DNA of 64,000 nucleotides from Sthenelais limicola (Eukaryota; Annelida; Polychaeta; Phyllodocida; Sigalionidae). The notes beneath the pieces are model-generated. The model was not told the origin of the DNA and searched no databases. It saw nothing but the letters and a program-made list of their open reading frames with translations. Shown in pieces: positions 57,164 to 64,000 of the stretch. Made by a program: the position numbers and the translations under genes. The stretch is from positions 61,562,966 through 61,626,965 of the forward strand of contig OW804094.1 in NCBI GenBank assembly GCA_942159475.1. The letters run 5' to 3'. How positions within the stretch are numbered: position 1 is the first letter of the stretch; each line of letters opens with the position of its first letter.

Positions 57164-57812
57164 TTAGTTATATACAACAATCTCATCTCCAAATATGTTT
57201 GTCTTTAACCTCAAATCAGGTTTTACAATATTCTGATGTGGACTTAGGTCCACAAGAAGGTACCCGTATGATTGTGATAACACACAATCTTTGTATGCAT
57301 CAATAAGAATATTCCCAATACCTGTTTGACGGCTTAAAAGAGCAACCTGGTTTACATCCCTTGTGTTTTTTGTTCAAATAAAATAGTGGGTGTTAACACT
57401 TATCGACCTGGATTTTTTGCCCCTGCTCATACAAGTTTTGAAGAAGGTATATGATTGTTGCATTATTGTGGTGGGAAGTTCTAGTAAATAGATTCCCAGC
57501 CTTTTCATCACTCATTAACTCAGACATTAAATCATCTATCACAATAATAACATGCTCTCCCTGACTAGAAAATTTTTTAATATCCATCTCAGATGGTAAA
57601 CCTTCATGAAATAGTATATCCGGTTGTTCCTCCTCCTCAAATTTTTTTTGCCATGCTCCATAACAATACATGACTTTCGAAGTATTCAATGAGAATAGAT
57701 TGTTTTTATTCTTTAAAATTTCAAACAAAAGAGTCGTCTTTCCTGACCCCGAAACCCCTGCTATGGCAATGGACGTGGGAGCTATAAATATCGGACCAAC
57801 CTCAACTTCCAT
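57164..57812 (-). pseudogene. Polinton genome-packaging ATPase (FtsK/HerA type), broken
   Basis: Walker A AGVSGSGKTTLLFEIL near residue 25, Walker B EHVIIVIDDLMSEL near 90, and the following N-A-T-I-I-Y-L-L-Q-N-L motif identify the Polinton/A32-like packaging ATPase, which pumps DNA into capsids. At a run of six A (57413-57418) the frame shifts. The next frame contains a stop at 57374-57376, and then the conserved C-terminal region (RDVNQVALLSRQTGIGN) continues to TAA at 57164. Thus there are at least two lesions. It lies between the polymerase and the small conserved protein. Confidence 0.85.
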
Positions 57813-57890
57813 ACCGATGTAATTTCCCTTCCCTCAAACACGTGGTGTCTATTCAAGAGATAAGTGAAAAGTGAAAGACTTGCAAGTCTA

Positions 57891-60240
57891 TCATAACCCC
57901 TCAGTCATCTTTTTTATGATTTTTTCCCACAGTAACCCACATGTATTCAAACCCGGGTGCATATTTCTTTTAACAACCCTGGATAACCCAAATGATAACC
58001 CACTAGTCCAATGTTTATCCCCATCATCACCCGGGTGGATTATTATTTTATCTTTTAAAGCTAAAGAAACAGGGGATATTTGACACTTTAAATACATTAT
58101 TTTTTCCATTACTCTCTCCCGCTCATTTATCCACCGCACATTTATCCCATATAGTTGGGATTTTAGGGAAATTTCTTTCCCACTTTGGGATATTTCAATG
58201 TCTTTTGCAATTTCAAACTGTTCGTGAAAAACAGCCTGAACTGAAAAAGGTGGTTAATTGAAATAAACGTTTTTCCTCCCCATTGAAGTGTTTGAAAGTT
58301 GTGTATTGAAAGAATATCCAAATCCCCATAAATAATATGGGTGTTTGATGGGTATGGGGATAGCACAATGTCTAGTGGCGTTGTTGAAACCCCATCATCT
58401 TGAACAACCCGTTTACAGTAAAAATAGGATAACCCCACTTTTTTCTGAGTGTAGTTACACATTGTGTCAATGTGGTGTCTGATTCCTCTATTTTCGACCA
58501 TACCACTTCTATGAGATTGTAAGCATTCTAAAAATCGTTTGTATGGGTCATACACCCTCGATTTATTGACCCCTTTACAACTCATTTTAACTGTATTGCC
58601 ATCATGCAGCACGTATAATTTAGAACACAAGGAAATCATCTCATCCCCTTCTGCTTCTAGTTTAAATAACCCACCAGTCCTCTTATCAAATTTTGTGTGA
58701 GTGGCACAGCATTTTCGTGGAAACCATGCATTTACGCCCGCCTCATAACCATTGTAGCAGTGGGCTACTTTTGGGAGTTAAAGTCTCCCACTTTTTCGGG
58801 TTTTATACTCTCAGTTAGAGATGGTTTTGAAAACGAGATGTATAACGAATCAGTATCCATCTGACATAGTTGAAAGTTGGATCTATCGATATATTCATCG
58901 AGAAAATCATAATAAAATGATAGCATTCTCATCTTTGATGTTTGTAAAAGTGTGAATGCTAAATGTATTGGTAAATCCAGATTTATCTCTTTTTTGGCCA
59001 TCTGGATTTCATACAAGTGATCAGATATCTCATTTATGTTTGTGAATAGGGGGTCATTAACCATCCTTTTCGATGTATACTCATCACCAGCATAAACAAT
59101 ATTTTGGTGTTTCGTGCGATCCATTATCAAACTCCCAAATGCTGAGTTCCCGAGCAACTTGGTTGTGTCTGCTTTAACTGTGGATTGAGGATTATTATCC
59201 CCCTCCCTCCTACTCATATTAACCTCTTCCTCGAATGATTTAAAACAGCGAAGTGGCGTAAATTCAACAACTTGGTAAACCCATGTAACTTCCAAACCAT
59301 GCTGCAAATACCACTTTAATAAATCAGAGGATAGTAATATTCGTGAGGCAGCCATCCCACCCACCAACAACTTTCTAGCACCCCCCACTTTAAACCCCAC
59401 GTCCTGACAGTACTCCTGCATGTGGGCCCCAATATTAGCGAAGGGTATCTCTGTTGTGCAAAATATTGGAGAAAATTCTGAAAAGTATTCATGAGGTGGT
59501 ATTTTCTTCTCCTTTCCTAAAGGCCATGATTTTGGAACAGAAATATCAACTTCAATTAAACAATACAGGTCCCCACTCTCCATTGCCGAAAGAATTTTTT
59601 GTTCGGATACCGCAAACTTATTTTTTTTGTAAAACAGGGGTTGAAGTTTATCAATGACTGCTTTTAATTCCCCATTTTCTTGTCTAACTTTGTTAAATTC
59701 ACACTCATATATTTCCTCATAATTATAACCCATTTGAAGAATAAATAATTCTTCAACCCTCTCCCGCCTCTCAAGAAGCTTGGGGTCGTTCGTTGGGGGC
59801 ATGCATGAGTGATAATGCCACCAACACCCCTGAAATTCAAAAACAGGTTGGGATTGTGCATAAAATCCATCAACTTTCAAAAGCCCAATCTTACACTCTC
59901 CGCCACTATTTAATTTATGAATTATGTCAATATTTCTTTCTTTAGCAACCCAATCCATCCAGTAATACATGGATAAGTGTTTCCATGATTGGGAAGGGGC
60001 AAAACCATTTTCAGAAGTTCTCCTGATATAGTTAAAACAAGGTAATTCCCTTCCTAGCGAGTATAAGTAAAGGCTGTTTGCATCAAACTCCTGTATTTTA
60101 GAGCACAGTTTCAAAGGGTTGCCTCTTATACATGTTTCGGTTTTTTTCTGATGTCTACTAAACACAATGGATGGACCTCCCACCAAATTTTGGTTTATCG
60201 TGTGGTATAAGTCCGCATCCCTTTTAACAAAATTTGTAAG
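57891..60240 (-). pseudogene. Polinton protein-primed DNA polymerase B with C-terminal NADAR domain, broken
   Basis: The frame enters at about 60240 (GGPSIVFSRH) and shows polymerase motif A (QEFDANSLYLYSL), the insert with FEFQGCWWHYH, motif B (KLLGNSAFGSL) and motif C (MDTDSLYIS). It frameshifts near 58765 and continues with the thumb region (CSKLYVLHDG, KMSCKGVNKSR). The last part changes to a NADAR domain: WGGKTFISINHLFQF, a frameshift near 58170, then ERERVMEKIMYLKCQ, DDGDKHWTSGLSFG and PGLNTCGLLWEK. NADAR enzymes cleave N-glycosidic bonds in riboflavin intermediates or ADP-ribosylated guanosine. The polymerase N-terminus (exonuclease, terminal-protein-like part) is missing beyond the retroelement junction. 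Confidence 0.8.
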
Positions 60241-60454
60241 ATGAACCCCTGCGATGACGCAGTTCGTTAGAGAGCGCAGATAAATACCAACTGTACACTA
60301 GGATACAGGACCTATAATAACTAATGGAACATACAAGTAATTCCATAACCATCCTAAGACCACAGAAATAAGAGATATTTTATATCTAGTGATCGACAAG
60401 ACTGTAAAAGTGACACTAAAATATTCCTAACATACGCGCCACCACACAAACAAG

Positions 60455-62269
60455 ATGGCGGCATTGCTAATGTCAACAAATGACCAGCAACAACAATGGA
60501 CTAACACGGCGAGCAAACCCACCGATCTAAAACGTTCAAGATCAGAATCCTCCCTCAGCCTACACAATCAACAGCAACAACACATACCCTTGGATATAAA
60601 ATCAATCATCCAAGAAGTGAAACAGCAAGTACTAATTGAAATAGGCCTATACTATGGAGAGGAAATGCACGCAGTCCCGGTAAAAAACAATCGGACATGT
60701 ACCCAAAGATCTAACCCCTTCCCACGACCTAAATCCCAAAGGAATACAAATGAGGGAAATGGAGACGAAAATGAAAGTAAGCTATCTCCAGACAATCCAG
60801 TTTATCAGTCAGAAAATAAGGGAAACATTGAAAAGATCACAAATGACCTAGCCACGAACGACAGATTGACCTCTGACCTCGCAGCTAGACTGGAGTACAC
60901 ACAGACACAGGTGGACAACATGGTCCGATTACAATCAAAGAGGGAGTGTGATAACCAAAGTGAATTAGCCAGTTTCAGGAAACACATGACAACATATGCC
61001 CAGGAGGAAAACACCACCGAAAAGCTAGCAAGCAGAATATCCTCCCTAGAGAAAAGAAAAGATGCAAATCCTGAAAATCTCAGCACAGGGCAATACCCAT
61101 ACCTCACTCACTTAAATCAATCGATCGCAAAAGGAAGAAGGTTAAATGGAAAATCACAAAGAACAGGACAAAAGACTGTCTCAAAAGTTACAACTTCAAA
61201 CTCAACCCCGAACCCAGGCCCCAATGCCACAAATACAAGCAGAAGTAATACGGATATAAGGGGCACCTACCTATTTATTGAGGGAATACAGGAACCATGG
61301 TTAAACTCCAATGGAAAATTACCAGCAGGCATCTCAAAGCAGGAGCACATCAAGGAGAGTCACTGCATTGAAGATCCCAAGGTGAAAATCCTGAAAATAT
61401 TCAAACTGGCGTATCCCTCCATAGATGAGAATGATATAAAATCCGTCTATAGAATAGGTAAAGCCCGTATAAACACCACACGTACAATCTTCGTAGAGCT
61501 CCAGAAAACGGATAACAAGGTAGCCATAATCCGTGGCTGGAGGGCAGTTAGAGCAAAAGACGACTTCCAAACAGTCTGGCTCAACAAATACCCACTAATG
61601 GGTGGCCGTAAAAGCAAGTTCATGCTTAAAAACTGCCATACACTCGCCGCACATATAAATCCAGAGGCAAAGTTGGTAGTGAACCATATTGTCATAGGCG
61701 AGGAGTCTTTCGGCATGACAGACTTAGCGCAACTCCCACCCGGAAGTACGCCAACAGAGGCGCAGCAAATAAAGGTGGGAGAGAAGGGCCTGGGATTCCA
61801 GGGGGAGGCCCATTTTTGTTCAAAATTTTTCCCGGCAGCATTCACATTCAAAGGGCGTGAATATAAGTCAGTAGAACATGGCTTTCAATTTCTTAAAGCC
61901 GAAGCGGCAGGCATGCCAAAACTCGCTGCAAAAATCAAGGCGGCGAGCTCGCCGAGTGCCGTAAAATGGCTAGGCAAATCTGTCAATACAAAGAAGATCG
62001 AAAAATGGAAAGAGCAGGAGGAATCCCTACTAGAAGACCTGGTTAGACACAAATTTAACCAGAATGACGAAATAAGGGGAAAACTCCTGGACATCATGGC
62101 AGATACCCTGTATGAAATTACGCCATCGAAGAAATGGGGAGCCGGTTTGTGGCTGCCTCCCACTTCCTTCAAAAACTACGAACGCAACTCGCTGAAAGAG
62201 GTGGATTGTATAGGAGAAAACAGATTCGGTGTGATCTTAACCAGCCTGAAGAAGCAGCTGAAAAGATAG
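60455..62269 (+). CDS. LINE ORF1-type protein fused to a NADAR domain
   Basis: ATG at 60455, 604 residues, no stop. Residues 1-100 are Gln/Ser-rich; about 130-205 form a coiled coil (ASRISSLEKRK). About 270-400 look like the RRM-like and C-terminal nucleic-acid-binding part of LINE ORF1 proteins (GTYLFIEGIQEPW, SVYRIGKARINTTRTIFVEL). From about 430 to 580 there is a NADAR domain: FKGREYKSVEHGFQFLK, WLGKSVNTKKIEKWKEQE, LLEDLVRHKFNQN and PSKKWGAGLWLPP. The conserved S-x-E-H-x-x-Q and W-G-x-G-L signatures are intact. NADAR proteins hydrolyse ribosyl-base N-glycosidic bonds. The next ORF overlaps its end. I know of no described ORF1-NADAR fusion. Confidence 0.8.
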   Translation: MAALLMSTNDQQQQWTNTASKPTDLKRSRSESSLSLHNQQQQHIPLDIKSIIQEVKQQVLIEIGLYYGEEMHAVPVKNNRTCTQRSNPFPRPKSQRNTNEGNGDENESKLSPDNPVYQSENKGNIEKITNDLATNDRLTSDLAARLEYTQTQVDNMVRLQSKRECDNQSELASFRKHMTTYAQEENTTEKLASRISSLEKRKDANPENLSTGQYPYLTHLNQSIAKGRRLNGKSQRTGQKTVSKVTTSNSTPNPGPNATNTSRSNTDIRGTYLFIEGIQEPWLNSNGKLPAGISKQEHIKESHCIEDPKVKILKIFKLAYPSIDENDIKSVYRIGKARINTTRTIFVELQKTDNKVAIIRGWRAVRAKDDFQTVWLNKYPLMGGRKSKFMLKNCHTLAAHINPEAKLVVNHIVIGEESFGMTDLAQLPPGSTPTEAQQIKVGEKGLGFQGEAHFCSKFFPAAFTFKGREYKSVEHGFQFLKAEAAGMPKLAAKIKAASSPSAVKWLGKSVNTKKIEKWKEQEESLLEDLVRHKFNQNDEIRGKLLDIMADTLYEITPSKKWGAGLWLPPTSFKNYERNSLKEVDCIGENRFGVILTSLKKQLKR

Positions 62270-62346
62270 GACTATCCCTACCACCACCTAGCACTACACA
62301 TTTACCCCGTTCTCACATCCTATCATCTACAAAACTAAATCCAAAT

Positions 62347-63066
62347 ATGGCACATCGGCTCGACGCGCTCATACTGGCTGACTCGAGGGGAGCAAACACT
62401 CAACAGCTGATACGGGACAACTACCCGGGGCTGAGAATCAAAGTGGTCGTGATCAGAGGAGGCCAAATCGCCAACCTCGCATTAGTGGCTGTGCCTATAG
62501 TGCGACTACGACGACCTAGAGTTATATTTTTCACTGCAGGAATCTGCAACGTGACAAGGCGTGACAGGACGGACCTTGGTAAGCAAATAACACTCAGATA
62601 TAGCTCAATAGCCACCTTCGAAGAAAGTATCACAGCAATCTTAAGAACAGCAGCCAACTCCCTTAGAAGTGCAGTCATTGTACAACACGAACGACCCAAA
62701 GTCGGTTTCGCAACCATCCCTGGAATAAACATCAATGCTTATAATGAACATCTTGCAGCAGGATGGGGCGACCAGGTTAAGTACAAAAGCACCCCCTATA
62801 CCACCCAAGGAATGCTTAATGACCTTATCATCTCCTACAACAACGTCGCAGGTTTCCTGAATGCGGTGGAAGACCTGCCAACCCCCAGGATAGGTTAACT
62901 AATCCACAGTAGAAAGTCAGCCAGGAAATCAAAAAGTACAGGAAAAACAAAGATGATGCACTCGTACTCTAAGCTCTCACCCGACGGGTGCCATTATACG
63001 CAGGAGCTACTGGTAGCAGCAATGACCAAGCTACTCGAGTGCATCAACAGGGCGCTATCAAACTAA
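62347..63066 (+). pseudogene. SGNH/GDSL-hydrolase-like ORF with one in-frame stop
   Basis: The frame is open from 62134, but the first natural start is ATG 62347 (MAHRLDALILADSRG). The D-S-R after the first hydrophobic strand takes the place of the GDS nucleophile block, and VIFFTAGICNVTRR resembles the block III strand (with Asn). TAA at 62896-62898 interrupts the frame. The same frame continues for 55 codons and includes LSPDGCHYTQELL, the D-x-x-H catalytic block V, then TAA at 63064. Esterase ORFs of this fold are known from CR1 LINEs. The stop separates the Ser from the Asp/His, so either this copy is dead or readthrough is needed. Confidence 0.65.
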
Positions 63067-64000
63067 GTGTAATCAACTTGCAACACACCTAACGTGAGGG
63101 CCTGACGGACGGTGTTCGTAAGAATGCACCCGACGGCCCACACCAAAGGTGACAGGTAACTTTACACTTATTTCATGTTCGTGACCTCTAACACCAAATA
63201 CCAACTAACACAAAGATTACAGAGCAAGTCCTTACCAGGATTTACCAACACCAAAGGAAATGCTCATCTATAGGTTCTAACAGGGCATGAGTGTTAGTTA
63301 TAATGCAAACCCCAGTTTCAACCTAATCAAATCTATAAACTGCCTGTGCCATAGCAAAGTAAAGTAAATAAGGAATCGATGGAAAAAGTGCATACCGGTA
63401 ACAGGGGCCCGTGTTTTTCAAAATGCGACCCCAACCACCCACCCACATAAATATCCGAATGTGCAATAATGTGTTAATAAGTGAAATTAAGTGAATCTGT
63501 GAACCACCTGAAAGTAAAAACACCAGAAAGTAAAATCACCTGAAAGTAAAAGTAAATCCATATAATCAAAATCCAGCAATCAATATACTGGAGATTACAT
63601 AAACAACCAGTACCTCTTAAATGCAAGTGAAGTGCGAGAAAAAATAAGGCAAAGAAACGAAGGAGAAGAAAGTGAATATAAAGGGAAAAAAGAAGAAGAA
63701 TAAAAGAAAGAAAGAAGAAATGAGACGGTGATAATAGTAATAATTCAGTTGTCAATAAATAAGTCGAACGAAGTAAACAAGTGACAGAGACATAGGTATA
63801 AATCGATCTTACCATACATAAGTAAGCACAGACTCGAACGCTCTGAATACAAGTTTGATTGTTTAAAATGTAAGCTGTAAATATAATGCTATATTGACAC
63901 TGTATTTGCATAATATTGTATCTATATTTGAACCTGAAAATCGTATCCGAATTTTGAATTTTGGACAAACAGTGATAATACCCATACTGGATGCATACTA
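63067..64000. other. No gene recognised to window end
   Basis: Non-coding-looking sequence. It has repeated GAAAGTAAAA words near 63505-63550, a purine-rich stretch (63630-63720), and no reverse-transcriptase motif. Short frames on the minus strand here are low-complexity and not supported. Confidence 0.5.

Larger units (their letters stand above)
26251..60240 (-). mobile_element. Degraded Polinton/Maverick (adintovirus-like) element, interrupted by nested insertions
   Basis: The minus strand carries, in order from 60.2 to 49.0 kb, a family B DNA polymerase, FtsK/HerA-type packaging ATPase, a small conserved protein, retrovirus-type integrase with chromodomain, penton-like minor capsid protein and double-jelly-roll major capsid protein. 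This set defines Polintons/adintoviruses. Nested inside are a Gypsy element, a TTAA MITE and a 4.55-kb inverted-repeat transposon, together about 18.1 kb; removing them leaves about 16 kb, a usual Polinton length. The left boundary is uncertain, and the right end (with the polymerase N-terminus and terminal repeat) is cut off at about 60240 by the next retroelement. No adenain-type protease was found. All core genes have stops, frameshifts or truncations. That the genes from 26.2 to 48.8 kb belong to it is inferred from position and size. Confidence 0.8.
60241..63066 (+). mobile_element. Retroelement-like unit with ORF1-NADAR and SGNH ORFs
   Basis: It begins where the polymerase frame is cut and carries a 5' leader of about 210 bp and two overlapping plus-strand ORFs of types seen in LINEs (CR1-like): an RRM/coiled-coil ORF1 and an esterase-like ORF. 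No reverse transcriptase is present in the window, so either it lies beyond 64000 after a long spacer or the unit is not a complete LINE. The 3' boundary is unknown. Confidence 0.55.

Noticed and set aside
57891..58139. A separate small gene after the polymerase
   Set aside because: Its sequence continues the NADAR domain begun at the end of the polymerase frame; a one-base shift near 58170 explains the split.
54100..60240. An adenovirus-type maturation protease gene
   Set aside because: Searched for the H...C catalytic pattern among the minus-strand frames and saw none; it may be lost or beyond the truncated end.
62134..62346. Upstream extension of the SGNH ORF
   Set aside because: It overlaps the end of the ORF1-NADAR frame and lacks conserved sequence; the ATG at 62347 directly precedes the first strand of the fold.

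Overview
The window looks like nuclear DNA of a metazoan, most likely a marine invertebrate. It is AT-rich, has spliced genes with GT-AG introns, and is dominated by transposable elements of several classes. The only ordinary host gene recognised is the 3' end of a thimet oligopeptidase/neurolysin-type metallopeptidase (four exons, 7080-12869, plus strand). I cannot name the species. All coordinates, phases and lengths below were worked out by hand from the sequence.

Layout. 1-7 kb: a LINE reverse-transcriptase relic with a pentanucleotide tail, simple repeats and a 245-bp MITE. 7-13.3 kb: the peptidase gene. 14-16 kb: a RecQ-like helicase gene with one intron, one frameshift and a damaged Walker B motif. 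17.5-20.4 kb: a non-coding element whose inverted-repeat ends match the MITE near 5.8 kb; it is studded in both orientations with the 13-mer GAACGTCCGGTAT. 20.4-26 kb: low-complexity and dispersed repeats and a G-rich minisatellite.

26-60 kb: a decaying Polinton/Maverick (adintovirus-like) element broken up by later insertions. On the minus strand it carries a protein-primed DNA polymerase B, packaging ATPase, a small conserved protein, a retrovirus-type integrase with chromodomain, minor capsid (penton-like) protein and major capsid protein; all are interrupted. It also appears to carry unusual accessory genes: a BIR (IAP-like) exon, a five-exon PC4-like gene, a five-exon AT-hook gene built from duplicated micro-exons, and a secreted/membrane LRR-like protein. 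Three younger elements sit inside it: a 12.6-kb Gypsy retrotransposon with nearly identical LTRs and three extra ORFs after pol (28467-41084); a 950-bp TTAA-flanked MITE in the LRR-like exon (46590-47539); and a 4.55-kb inverted-repeat element encoding an intact 804-aa putative DDE-type protein, inserted in the major capsid gene (49780-54329). Removing these leaves about 16 kb, a normal Polinton size.

60.2-64 kb: a second retroelement-like unit cuts off the polymerase. Its first ORF joins a coiled-coil/RRM-like LINE ORF1-type region to a NADAR domain. Its second ORF is SGNH-hydrolase-like and is split by one in-frame stop.

The most interesting points are: NADAR domains fused to proteins of two unrelated mobile elements lying next to each other; a MITE and a duplicated segment that both look like newly made introns; the intact transposon in the capsid gene; and the large Gypsy with an internal promoter-like region in front of its extra ORFs.
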